A DNA stretch of 33,684 nt from Nitrospira sp. (GTDB lineage: Bacteria > Nitrospirota > Nitrospiria > Nitrospirales > Nitrospiraceae). Of this stretch, positions 8,705 to 17,118 are shown piece after piece. The notes below the pieces were generated by a model that had not been told where the DNA came from, searched no databases, and was given only the letters and a program-made list of their open reading frames with translations. Made by a program: the position numbers and the translations under genes. Each line of letters opens with the position of its first letter. The stretch's first letter is position 1. The stretch lies in contig JARFPM010000052.1 of NCBI GenBank assembly GCA_030444405.1, positions 1-33,684 on the forward strand, written 5' to 3'.

Positions 8705-10042
8705 ATGTCACAGATCTTTCCGTTTCAGGGCATGCTGTACGACCAGACTCTCGTGGGCTCCATCAAGGATGTGGTCGCCCCGCCATACGACATTATTGAT
8801 GCGGAGGGACAGAGGCGACTTCACGACCGTCATCCCCACAACATTATCCGAATGGAACTGGGGCTCGACCAGACCGGTGACGGCCCCGCCTACAACCGGT
8901 ATACCCGCGCAGCCGCTACGCTGGAGACCTGGCTCAACGAGGGTATCCTCAAGCGCGACGCACGGCCGGCCGTTTACTATCACACGATTGAATACGCTCC
9001 TCCCCACTCAGCCCCTGATGCTCCGAAAAAGGTACTTCGGGGATTCCTGGCGCTGGCAAAGCTGGAGGCGCTCGACTCCGGACATATCTACCCTCACGAG
9101 AACACGCGCGCTGCGGCAAAGACTGATCGCCTGAATCTGATCGAAGCCTGCCGCTCAAACTTCAGCCCGATCTGGTCGCTCTACTCGGATCCGCTCGGCG
9201 CCATCATCCAAGTTCTGGAGACCGCGGTAAAAGGCAAGCCGGCGCGCTACGACTTTCAAGACGATGCAGGCTGTCGCGAATGCCTGTGGGCCGTGACCGA
9301 TGAGACTGCATTGAAACAAGTAACCACTACGATGCAGAGCAAGCCGCTTTTCATCGCGGACGGTCACCATCGCTATGAAACCGCGTTGAACTATCAAAAG
9401 CTCAGGCGACAGCAGGCGGGCCCTCAGACCGGACCGCAACCCTACGACTCGGTGTTAATGCTGCTCACCCCGCTTGAAGATCCAGGGTTGACGGTATTGC
9501 CCACGCACCGAGTCGCGACCACCCCCTTGCCCTCTTCAGACCGGATCAAGACGCTGCTGGGTGACGTGTTCGAATTTCGGGAATTCCCCTTCAGCGTATC
9601 CACGCAGCATCAGGCGCGTTCACAGTTCCTGACCAGCTTGAGAACCGAAGGAAAGAACGCCCCGGTGTTCGGGCTGACACGACAAGGCGACGACCGATAC
9701 CTCATGCTCACGCTGAAACCGGCTCATCGACCTTCCACTCAGGCATCGCCTCGGGCCAAACTCGACGTTTCCCTGCTGCAACAACTGATCGTGACCAGAC
9801 TCTGTCCAACGCAGCAGGAACAAGAAGCCATTCTGTACACCAAAGATGACCACGAAGCCCTGGACTGGGTGGCCAAAGGAACCGGGACAGGCGCACTCCT
9901 GCTCAACGCCACAAAGGTCAGTGAAGTTCAAGCCGTCGCGGCGGCAGGCGAACGAATGCCTCACAAATCGACATACTTTTACCCGAAGCCATTGACGGGG
10001 CTGGTCATCAATGTGATGGAAGGCAATACGCTACGCCGATAA
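8705..10042 (+). CDS. DUF1015 family protein
   Basis: I recognise the DUF1015 family from the N-terminal FPFQGMLYD....KDVVAPPYDII and from the central ADGHHRYETALNYQ segment (about residues 218-231). The family is widespread and conserved, but no reaction has been established to my knowledge. The open frame begins at a TTG at 8699. The ATG at 8705 is the better start because AAGGGG sits six bases before it, giving 445 aa. The 130-base gap after the ispB-like gene has no evident terminator, so cotranscription is possible. The protein is probably cytoplasmic, with no signal peptide or membrane segment. Confidence 0.88.
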   Translation: MSQIFPFQGMLYDQTLVGSIKDVVAPPYDIIDAEGQRRLHDRHPHNIIRMELGLDQTGDGPAYNRYTRAAATLETWLNEGILKRDARPAVYYHTIEYAPPHSAPDAPKKVLRGFLALAKLEALDSGHIYPHENTRAAAKTDRLNLIEACRSNFSPIWSLYSDPLGAIIQVLETAVKGKPARYDFQDDAGCRECLWAVTDETALKQVTTTMQSKPLFIADGHHRYETALNYQKLRRQQAGPQTGPQPYDSVLMLLTPLEDPGLTVLPTHRVATTPLPSSDRIKTLLGDVFEFREFPFSVSTQHQARSQFLTSLRTEGKNAPVFGLTRQGDDRYLMLTLKPAHRPSTQASPRAKLDVSLLQQLIVTRLCPTQQEQEAILYTKDDHEALDWVAKGTGTGALLLNATKVSEVQAVAAAGERMPHKSTYFYPKPLTGLVINVMEGNTLRR

Positions 10043-10076
10043 CTGTGATCCGATGATGGTTTCGTAGGAGCGTTCC

Positions 10077-11441
10077 GTGAAGGCTAAAATTCTTATTGTC
10101 GACGATGATCCAGACATCGTCATGATGCTCGAAGATCGGCTCCAAGCCTCCGGATATGAAACTGTCATCGCGACAGAGGGGCAGCAGGCGCTGGACCAAA
10201 TTGTTCATGAATCTCCGCAGCTTATCCTACTGGACCTCACACTTCCCAAACTGTCCGGTCTCGATGTTCTTAAACGCCTTTCCCACATGAAACCGGCGGA
10301 GAGCCTTCCGGTCATCGTCATGACCGCGCACGCATCCATTGAAGCCGCGGTGGAAGCCATGAAAGAAGGCGCGTACGACTTCCTGACCAAACCCCTCGAC
10401 AAAGACCATCTCCTGATCGTGATTCGCAAAGCCTTGGAGCGTGATGCGCTCCGACGCCAAGTCGCCTACCTCCGCTCCGAGGTGGACGGACGTTACGCCT
10501 CCATCGTCGGCAACAGCCTGTCCGTGAAGTCCGTCGTGGAAGCGGCACAAAGGGCCGCCAAGTCCGACGCGAGCGTGTTGCTTCTGGGCGAGAGTGGGAC
10601 CGGCAAGGAACTCTTTGCCCGGTCGATTCATCAGTGGAGCCATCGGTGCGCGATGCCGCTCATCGTCATCAACTGCGTCGCCTTGACGGAGACGCTGCTG
10701 GAGAACGAACTGTTCGGTCACGAACGCGGCGCGTTCACCGGCGCGGATCGGCAGCAGAAGGGAAAATTGGAGATGGCCGACGGCGGCACCGTCTTCCTCG
10801 ACGAGATCGGAGATATGTCCCTTTCTTTGCAGGCCAAGCTTTTACGTGTCTTGCAAGACCGCGAGTTTCAACGCGTCGGCGGCTCCAAGACGGTCTCGGT
10901 GAACATTCGTATCATCGCTGCAACTAACAGAGATCTTCGGCAAGCTGTGAGGACAGGCCAGTTCCGCGAAGATCTCTATTTCCGGCTCAACGTCGTGGCT
11001 CTTACATTGCCGCCGCTTCGGGAGCGACAAGGGGATGTCATACCCCTTGCGCAGTTCTTTCTGGAACGACATACCAGAGATGCGAAACGACCAGGCATGA
11101 CACTGAGTCACGCTGCCATGGACGCCCTGACACGTTATCCATGGCCGGGGAATATCCGGGAACTGGACAATGTCATCGAGCGCGCAGTCGTCCTAAGTCT
11201 CACGGACACCATTGAACCGGAGATATTGGCACTGCTACCTGATGACGCCAGCCTCCGTCGAAACAGCGACGCTCCGCTGCCGTATGTGAACCTTCCCTAT
11301 CATGAGTCGATGGAGCAACACAGCCGCTACATCATCGCACGCGCGATGGAGAAGGCCGAAGGCAATCAGACGAAAGCCGCCGAATCGCTCCAGCTCCAGC
11401 GAACCTACCTGGCTCGGTTACTCAAACAGCAAAAGGAATAG
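10077..11441 (+). CDS. Sigma-54-dependent response regulator (NtrC family)
   Basis: A three-domain activator of 454 aa. The receiver domain (1-120) has acidic residues D9-D11 and the phosphoacceptor D53 ([10 protein letters not shown]). The AAA+ domain has Walker A GESGTGKE (about 168), the sigma-54 contact loop GAFTGA (about 220), Walker [12 protein letters not shown] and the arginine-finger region. The C-terminal Fis-type helix-turn-helix contains [20 protein letters not shown]. The start is GTG at 10077 with TAGGAG six bases upstream. No histidine kinase gene lies beside it, so it is an orphan here. Its DNA target is unknown. One sigma-54-like promoter occurs in the window at 19030-19045, but no link between them is shown. 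Confidence 0.95.
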   Translation: MKAKILIVDDDPDIVMMLEDRLQASGYETVIATEGQQALDQIVHESPQLILLDLTLPKLSGLDVLKRLSHMKPAESLPVIVMTAHASIEAAVEAMKEGAYDFLTKPLDKDHLLIVIRKALERDALRRQVAYLRSEVDGRYASIVGNSLSVKSVVEAAQRAAKSDASVLLLGESGTGKELFARSIHQWSHRCAMPLIVINCVALTETLLENELFGHERGAFTGADRQQKGKLEMADGGTVFLDEIGDMSLSLQAKLLRVLQDREFQRVGGSKTVSVNIRIIAATNRDLRQAVRTGQFREDLYFRLNVVALTLPPLRERQGDVIPLAQFFLERHTRDAKRPGMTLSHAAMDALTRYPWPGNIRELDNVIERAVVLSLTDTIEPEILALLPDDASLRRNSDAPLPYVNLPYHESMEQHSRYIIARAMEKAEGNQTKAAESLQLQRTYLARLLKQQKE

Positions 11442-11493
11442 GAATGATGGAGTGACCGGCTGGTGAAACGTCGCGGTCGAGATCAACCGCTTC

Positions 11494-12252
11494 TTACTTG
11501 AGCGGAACGCGCGGCTCGAGAGACTGCCGGTGTTCCAAACTAATCAGTCCTGCTCGGACATCTCGTTCCGCCTGCGCGTAGCGCTCGGCCGTGCCGATGT
11601 CCGACCAATATCCCTGCAGGTCATACCCCAACACCGGTTCTCCCTGCTCGATCGCCTTCACATAGGGATCGATGATCGAAGAAGCCACTCCTTTCGGCAC
11701 CTCCCGGAGCAACCGAGGATGCAAGATGTGAATCCCGGCGAACATGCGCAGCGTCACTGGCACGGAATCCACAAGCCCTTTTCCGGTGATACGCAGGATT
11801 TGCCCCTTGTCTCCCATCTCAACCAGCCCCCAACGGGCCGCGTCCGAGTCTTCGCGAAGCACCAAGGTGGCCGCCGCGTTGCGGGTGCGATGAAAATCAC
11901 AGAGCGCCTCAAGATCCAATTCCACCAGCGTATCCCCGTTGAGAATCAGAACCGGCTCTCCCGAAAAATGAGGCTCGGCCTGCTTAATTCCACCGCCGGT
12001 TCCCAGGATGACCGGCTCACGGGAGTAGATGATCCGAATCCCGAATTTCGACCCGGTGCCCAGCGCCTGTTCGATCATGGGACCCAGATGATGCAGGTTG
12101 ATGACGACTTGACGGAACCCATGCCGCTTCAGCAGCAGTATGTTCCAGACAATGAGCGGCACTCCGCCGACCGGCAGCAACGGCTTAGGAATGGTATTCG
12201 TCAGCGGTCTCAGGCGGGTGCCGAGACCAGCCGCAAGAATCATGGCCTTCAT
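11494..12252 (-). CDS. murU: Sugar-1-phosphate nucleotidyltransferase (MurU-like)
   Basis: A nucleotidyltransferase of 252 aa starting MKAMILAAGLGTRLRPLT, the G.G.R..P pyrophosphorylase signature. It also has IPKPLLPV, LGTGGGIKQ and NGDTLV, where the Asp binds metal. It lies directly downstream of an AmgK-like kinase, the pairing of the AmgK-MurU route that makes UDP-MurNAc from recycled MurNAc. A mannose-1-phosphate guanylyltransferase is the main alternative. The frame is open back to 12318, but the start at 12252 fits the family N-terminus and has AGGA seven bases upstream. That AGGA comes from the intergenic repeat. Its 3' end faces the NtrC-family gene across 52 bases. Confidence 0.75.
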   Translation of the reverse strand: MKAMILAAGLGTRLRPLTNTIPKPLLPVGGVPLIVWNILLLKRHGFRQVVINLHHLGPMIEQALGTGSKFGIRIIYSREPVILGTGGGIKQAEPHFSGEPVLILNGDTLVELDLEALCDFHRTRNAAATLVLREDSDAARWGLVEMGDKGQILRITGKGLVDSVPVTLRMFAGIHILHPRLLREVPKGVASSIIDPYVKAIEQGEPVLGYDLQGYWSDIGTAERYAQAERDVRAGLISLEHRQSLEPRVPLK

Positions 12253-12321
12253 GAATAGTCCTGAGTGACGAGTGCTGCGTAGCTGGACAAACCGATTACA
12301 TGACTCAGCGCTCAGCACCCC
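12253..12321. repeat. Intergenic GTGCTGAG/CTCAGCAC repeat, amgK-murU spacer
   Basis: The whole 69-base spacer is a degenerate form of the element between gltB and gltD. In the coding direction it opens with GGGGTGCTGAGCGCTGAG just after the amgK stop and closes with CAGCACTCGTCACTCAGGACT just before the murU ATG. The terminal AGGACT again places AGGA at Shine-Dalgarno distance. Confidence 0.7.
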
Positions 12322-13425
12322 TTATTGCAGCTCAGGCACATACGGGCTGAGATGCTTTCGGAGCGTATCCAGCTCCGGATATTTCTGAAGATTCCGTTTG
12401 ACGTAGCTCAAGACGCGAGGGATATCGGCTAAGAATTTCGGGTTGCCTTTGACCCGATCAATGTAGACAAACCGGCCGGCCGCCTTCAGATTTCGTTGGA
12501 TACTCGTCATATCAAACAGCCGCCGGAACGCGGCACGATTGGTCCAGACGAATCGCCGTTCGGCCAGCTGGTCGAGATAGTACTCCACCAAATCGTCAAC
12601 GAGGGCTTCGTCAAGTTGAATGTAGGCATCCCGCAGGAGTGAGGCAAGATCGTAGGTCGCCGGTCCCATCAAGGCATCCTGGAAGTCGATCACACCGAAC
12701 CGCAGCCGGTCGACCATCAGATTACGGGAGTGGTAATCACGATGCGTGAAGACGCGCGGCTGCCCGGCTAGCAGCTCCGCAATCTTTAGGAACTCGTGCT
12801 TTATCGCCGTGGCGTGCTCATCGGACAACGGTCTGCCGTTGCGCGCCACGATTCCATACTCAAGAAAGTGGTCGAACTCCCACATCAACAACGGCACATC
12901 GAAGCTACGGTGAAACGCCACACACCCCGGATCAGCCGGCGTCGTGGCATCGATCTGCATCTGTACCAAGACATTGATGGCCTGCTTGTACCGTGACTCA
13001 ACGCTCGGCGCATCCGCCTGACTGATGGCCTCCGCCAACGTCACATCTCCGAAATCTTCCAGATAGAGCAGCCCTGCGGATTGATCATAGTAGTGGAGTG
13101 CAGGCACCGGCACCTTCGCTTTGGCCAGATGCGACATGATGTTGACGAACGGCAGTTCGGAGATCTGATGTATCTCCCCGCTGATCGCCTCTTCAGACTG
13201 TTTGAATCCCTCCGGTTCAGCCAGCTGCATCACGATCACAGAATGTGGTGGTCCGCCCGCAACGACGGCTCGATAGTAGCGCCGATTGGAGGCATCTCCC
13301 GCCAATGGCGTCAGGGCCCTCAAGACAAGGCCGGGAGGAAGACGAGTCTCGACGGCCTGAGCGATGAGTGTTTGATCGGGAGGAGACAGCGGAGCCTTGA
13401 CAGGGGTTGTGTTCGCCGGCAACAT
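12322..13425 (-). CDS. amgK: AmgK-like sugar kinase (aminoglycoside phosphotransferase fold)
   Basis: A kinase of the aminoglycoside phosphotransferase fold, 367 aa from the ATG at 13425. The Brenner-type catalytic motif is THRDYHSRNLM and the metal-binding DFQ motif is GVIDFQDALMGPATYDLASLLRD. The extended DFQDA..GP.TYDL.SLLRD string is characteristic of AmgK, which phosphorylates MurNAc/GlcNAc at the anomeric position. The downstream MurU-like gene completes the route to UDP-MurNAc and supports the call. The open frame also contains a TTG at 13434, but that codon directly abuts a consensus -10 box, so transcription should start after it. The ATG at 13425 is therefore preferred. Confidence 0.8.
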   Translation of the reverse strand: MLPANTTPVKAPLSPPDQTLIAQAVETRLPPGLVLRALTPLAGDASNRRYYRAVVAGGPPHSVIVMQLAEPEGFKQSEEAISGEIHQISELPFVNIMSHLAKAKVPVPALHYYDQSAGLLYLEDFGDVTLAEAISQADAPSVESRYKQAINVLVQMQIDATTPADPGCVAFHRSFDVPLLMWEFDHFLEYGIVARNGRPLSDEHATAIKHEFLKIAELLAGQPRVFTHRDYHSRNLMVDRLRFGVIDFQDALMGPATYDLASLLRDAYIQLDEALVDDLVEYYLDQLAERRFVWTNRAAFRRLFDMTSIQRNLKAAGRFVYIDRVKGNPKFLADIPRVLSYVKRNLQKYPELDTLRKHLSPYVPELQ

Positions 13426-13434
13426 ACTCGGCAA

Positions 13435-13463
13435 ATTATAGCGAGCGTCCCGCGACTTGTCAC
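13435..13463 (-). promoter_or_regulatory. Sigma-70 promoter of amgK-murU, near-leaderless
   Basis: On the minus strand GTGACA (13458-13463) and TATAAT (13435-13440) are separated by exactly 17 bases, an 11 of 12 match to consensus. The expected transcription start is around 13428, only about three bases before the ATG at 13425. It lies between the VanZ-like gene and amgK. Confidence 0.7.
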
Positions 13464-13486
13464 GAAGACCACGTATTCGATCGGCC

Positions 13487-13765
13487 CTACGGCAGCGCTT
13501 CTGGAATCGAGCCCACAGGCCTGAGACTCAACACCCGATGCATGGCGGTCACTCCGACCGCGGCTCCCACCGTATCTGCCAGCCAATCGAGCCAATTTGA
13601 ATCTCGAAACGGAACGAAAGCTTGGTGAACCTCGTCGCTCACCCCATACAACGAGGCCAGGAAAATGGCCGCTGGAATCGCTTGCTGTCTCCACGAATCA
13701 TTTCCACTTCCACGAAGAGCCCGATAGCACAACGCACCTAATACCGCGTATTCGACGGCATGCAA
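13487..13765 (-). CDS. VanZ-like membrane protein, N-terminally short
   Basis: The sequence HAVEYAVLGALCYRAL, then SLYGVSDEVHQAFVPFRDSNWLDWLADTVGAAVG, is the conserved core of VanZ-like proteins, small membrane proteins of unclear role first seen in glycopeptide-resistance clusters. Full-length members begin with a membrane helix before the H..EYA motif. Here the only usable start is a TTG at 13765, directly before that motif, giving 92 aa. The frame stays open upstream with family-like residues (CGEYVL), but no ATG or GTG is found before the divergent GH57 gene. It may start at the TTG or be 5'-truncated. It lies 53 bases upstream of the TTG of amgK. Confidence 0.65.
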   Translation of the reverse strand: MHAVEYAVLGALCYRALRGSGNDSWRQQAIPAAIFLASLYGVSDEVHQAFVPFRDSNWLDWLADTVGAAVGVTAMHRVLSLRPVGSIPEALP

Positions 13766-13799
13766 GACATACTCGCCACAAGAAGGGGTATCGGCATCG

Positions 13800-16001
13800 A
13801 TGAAGAATGTGCACGTGTGTTTCCTGTGGCATATGCACCAGCCTTATTACACCGATCCAGTGGCCGGATCGGCCAGCATGCCGTGGGTACGCCTGCATGC
13901 GACCAAGGCCTATTATGATATGGCTTGTTTGTTGGAAAAATTTCCTGCTGTTCGCGCCACATTCAATTTTACCCCATCCCTTCTCTTGCAGTTACAGGAA
14001 ATCGGCACCGGTAAGATCCTCGACCTTTTCCTGGAACATGCCCAACGCCCAGCGGCCAATCTGACCCTTGAAGAAAAGGCCTTTCTGGTCCGTCATTTCT
14101 TTTCGGCCAACTGGGCGACGATGGTGCGGCCCTATCCACGATACCATGAGTTGCTGGTGAAACGGGGATTGGACATAGCGGGGCATGATCTCCACCGCCT
14201 CGCCCATCAATTTTCCACACAAGAGCTGCTGGATCTCCAAGTCTGGCACAATCTCGCCTGGTTCGGATACGGCACCGTTCAACAATATCCTCGTCTGGCC
14301 GCGCTGCGCCAGAAAAACCGTGGTTTCACGGAAGACGAAAAACAGGAAGTATTGGAACTGCAACGACTGGCCGTGCGAGAGATCGTCCCCCTGTACCGAC
14401 GACTCATGGAGCGGGGGCAAATCGAACTGACCACGACTCCCTTCTATCATCCGATTCTGCCGCTGGTCATCGACACCGATATCAACCGGCGGGCTAGGCC
14501 GGACCTCCCCTTGCCCGCTCGTTTCCATGCCCCAGATGATGCCGCAGTCCAACTTCAACAGGCCGTCGATTTTCATCATCAAACATTCGGTCGGCCTCCG
14601 ACAGGCTTATGGCCGTCTGAAGGATCGGTCTGTCCCGAGATGCTTCCTCTTATCCATCAGGCCGGCCTTCGCTGGTTTGCCACGGACGAAGGCATCCTCG
14701 CACACTCGCTGGGGATGTGCGGCCGCCCATGGCATCGACAGTCCGCGCTCTATCAACCCTATCGCATCGGGGAAGACGGGCATTCTTTGACCGCACTGTT
14801 TCGGGACCGCGAGATCTCCGACGCGTTCGGATTCGTCTATCACAAGACGACGCCCGAATCCGCCGCAGAGGATCTCATGCGGCGTGTGCGGGGCATCCTC
14901 CATGATGTCCTGCAAGATAAGATCGTCATCGCCATCGTTTTGGACGGTGAAAACCCTTGGGAACACTATCACGACGGCGGTGAACGATTCCTTTCCCTCC
15001 TGTATGAGGCCTTCACAAACCACGAACTGGATCAAGCCGGACAGATCGCAGTCGAAACGTCGACTATTTCCGATGCGATCACCTCCGTTCAGCCCACGCA
15101 GCAACTGCCCTGTCTCCATTCAGGCTCCTGGATCAATTCCGACTACAAGATTTGGATCGGGCACCACGAAGACAATCGCGGATGGGATCTCCTCGGTCAT
15201 ACCCGGACACAGCTTATGAATCTCGCGCCAAGTCTTCCGCCTGACCGCGCGCGGGCGGCCTGGCAAGAGCTGTACGCCGCTGAAGGCAGCGACTGGTTCT
15301 GGTGGTACGGCGATGATTTCGACACCGATTTCAAACCGGAATTCGACCGGCTCTTTCGAACTCATCTCCGCAATGTCTGGACGCATATGGGCATTGCTTC
15401 TCCGGATCAGCTGAGCCACCCGATCTGCACCAGGGTCATCGCCTCCGAGTCCGATTCGGTCCAACAACCGCTCGTCCTGTTGAATCCCACGATCGACGGC
15501 ATAGTGACCGACTTTTTTGAATGGCGCGGCGCGGGGAGCATCAATACCCGGCCCCCGCTTGGCGCCATGTGGAAAGCTGACGGACTCTTCACCGCGATCC
15601 ACTTCGGCTGGAACCAGGATCACCTCGTGATGAGATTCGATCCCGAGGAAACGAGCACGACAAGACAGGGCCTCGACGTCGAGATTACTTTGCAAGGGCC
15701 TCAATTCACCTTTCGACTCACGTTTCCGCTTTCCTCACCAGGCCCGGAGGTATTTCTCTTGTCTCGCCGGACCCAGACGGATGCCTGGCAGGAAATCGGC
15801 TCCTATAGGTCGATCAATGCCCACACCATTCTGGAGTTGGCCGTCCCCTGGAAAGAGCTGTGCCTGGAAGAAGGGAATGCGATCCAGACGTTGATCATCG
15901 TGCGGGAGCACGGCCTCGAAGTGGCTCGCTATCCCGGCCATGGTCCGGCCGTCCTCACCGTCCCTGGGCCGGAATTTGAGGCCGGACTGTGGAGAGTGTG
16001 A
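13800..16001 (+). CDS. GH57 family alpha-glucanase
   Basis: A glycoside hydrolase of family 57, 733 aa. It opens with VHVCFLWHMHQPYY (conserved region 1, HQP). The nucleophile region GLWPSEGSVCPEML contains the expected catalytic Glu274, followed by WFATDEGIL, the FRDREISDAFGF region and LDGENPWEHYHDGG. I did not assign the acid/base Asp. The last 200 or so residues look like a separate beta-rich domain. The family includes amylases, amylopullulanases and 4-alpha-glucanotransferases; exact specificity cannot be told. There is no signal peptide, so it probably acts on cytoplasmic glycogen. The start ATG has AAGGGG 12 bases upstream. GalT follows 112 bases downstream. Confidence 0.9.
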   Translation: MKNVHVCFLWHMHQPYYTDPVAGSASMPWVRLHATKAYYDMACLLEKFPAVRATFNFTPSLLLQLQEIGTGKILDLFLEHAQRPAANLTLEEKAFLVRHFFSANWATMVRPYPRYHELLVKRGLDIAGHDLHRLAHQFSTQELLDLQVWHNLAWFGYGTVQQYPRLAALRQKNRGFTEDEKQEVLELQRLAVREIVPLYRRLMERGQIELTTTPFYHPILPLVIDTDINRRARPDLPLPARFHAPDDAAVQLQQAVDFHHQTFGRPPTGLWPSEGSVCPEMLPLIHQAGLRWFATDEGILAHSLGMCGRPWHRQSALYQPYRIGEDGHSLTALFRDREISDAFGFVYHKTTPESAAEDLMRRVRGILHDVLQDKIVIAIVLDGENPWEHYHDGGERFLSLLYEAFTNHELDQAGQIAVETSTISDAITSVQPTQQLPCLHSGSWINSDYKIWIGHHEDNRGWDLLGHTRTQLMNLAPSLPPDRARAAWQELYAAEGSDWFWWYGDDFDTDFKPEFDRLFRTHLRNVWTHMGIASPDQLSHPICTRVIASESDSVQQPLVLLNPTIDGIVTDFFEWRGAGSINTRPPLGAMWKADGLFTAIHFGWNQDHLVMRFDPEETSTTRQGLDVEITLQGPQFTFRLTFPLSSPGPEVFLLSRRTQTDAWQEIGSYRSINAHTILELAVPWKELCLEEGNAIQTLIIVREHGLEVARYPGHGPAVLTVPGPEFEAGLWRV

Positions 16002-16007
16002 TCAATC

Positions 16008-16103
16008 ATGGAAGGCCAAACCTTAAATGTGGAAAGTTGGGGGGAACACATCGTTCTCGGACTCAAGAAGATGAACCTTCTGCATCTCACGATTCGCGTC
16101 TAG
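16008..16103 (+). CDS. Possible 31-aa ORF between GH57 and galT
   Basis: An ATG six bases after the GH57 stop opens a 31-codon frame (MEGQTLNVESWGEHIVLGLK... ending in LTIRV). Its TAG sits directly before the GGAGGA of galT. A GGAGAG lies 11 bases before the ATG. The position suggests a coupling or leader peptide, but no family is recognised and chance cannot be excluded. Confidence 0.3.
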   Translation: MEGQTLNVESWGEHIVLGLKKMNLLHLTIRV

Positions 16104-16113
16104 GGAGGAAAGC

Positions 16114-17118
16114 ATGCCCGATTTAAGACGTGACCCTATTGTGGGTCGCTGGGTGATCATTTCCACCGAACGGAGGGGCCGCCCACATGACTTTATCAAG
16201 CTCCAACCAGCTCGACCGGTTTCGACGACACTCTGTCCGTTTTGCCCGGGACAGGAACGGCTCACACCGAAAGAAATCATGGCCTATCGACCGCAGTCCG
16301 GTGGACCCAATGCTCCCAACTGGACCGTGCGTGTCGTACCGAATAAGTTTCCCGCGTTGCAAGTCGAAGGGGACATGGGTCGCGAGGGGGTGGGTCTCTA
16401 CGACCGCATGAACGGCGTGGGCGCTCACGAAGTCATCATCGATACACCCAACCATGTCGAAGGCCTCGCAGATCTCCCGACCAAGAAAATCGAGGACATG
16501 CTGTGGGCCTATCGGGACCGTATGATCGATCTCAGAAAGGATCTTCGGTTCCGCTACATTCTCATTTTCAAGAATCACGGCGCGTCCGCCGGTGCGACAC
16601 TGGAACACAGCCATTCTCAGTTGATCGCCCTGCCGATCGTCCCGACCAGCGTGCAAGAGGAGCTCGACGGATGCCGCAATCACTATCAGCAGAAGGAGCG
16701 CTGCATCTACTGCGACATCCTCCGGCAGGATCTCTCGGATGGAGATCGGATCGTCGCCGAGAATCCCGAGTTCCTCTGTGTGACGCCGTTCGCGCCGCGG
16801 TTTCCCTTCGAAATGTGGATTCTTCCCAAGCGTCATGCGGCGTATTTTGAAGAAAGTCAGAAGTCGCAGTTTGAATTTCTGGCGCCAATCCTTTCGGAGT
16901 CGTTGCGCCGCATGGACAAAGTGCTGTCCCGCCCCCCGTACAACTTCATCCTCCACAGTTCTCCCCTTCATGAGAAGACCGGCGATTATTACCACTGGCA
17001 CCTGGAGATTATCCCCAAACTGACGCAAGTCGCCGGCTTCGAATGGGGCACCGGCTTCTACATCAATCCCGTGTCACCGGAAGAAGCCGCGAAGTTTCTC
17101 CGCGAAGCGGTGATCTAA
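16114..17118 (+). CDS. galT: Galactose-1-phosphate uridylyltransferase family
   Basis: A HIT-superfamily nucleotidylyltransferase of 334 aa. It starts MPDLRRDPIVGRWVIISTERRGRPHDF and has the zinc-binding CPFCPGQE motif near residue 45. The catalytic HSHSQL (H-x-H-x-Q, where the second His is the nucleotidylated residue) lies near residue 167. A second zinc-region string, CIYCDIL, and the C-terminal YYHWHLEIIPKL complete the fold. GalT exchanges UMP between UDP-glucose and galactose-1-phosphate. Close relatives act as ADP-glucose or UDP-glucose phosphorylases, which would suit its GH57 neighbour and the absence of other Leloir genes here. GGAGGA lies five bases before the ATG. The next gene begins directly after its stop codon. 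Confidence 0.88.
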   Translation: MPDLRRDPIVGRWVIISTERRGRPHDFIKLQPARPVSTTLCPFCPGQERLTPKEIMAYRPQSGGPNAPNWTVRVVPNKFPALQVEGDMGREGVGLYDRMNGVGAHEVIIDTPNHVEGLADLPTKKIEDMLWAYRDRMIDLRKDLRFRYILIFKNHGASAGATLEHSHSQLIALPIVPTSVQEELDGCRNHYQQKERCIYCDILRQDLSDGDRIVAENPEFLCVTPFAPRFPFEMWILPKRHAAYFEESQKSQFEFLAPILSESLRRMDKVLSRPPYNFILHSSPLHEKTGDYYHWHLEIIPKLTQVAGFEWGTGFYINPVSPEEAAKFLREAVI

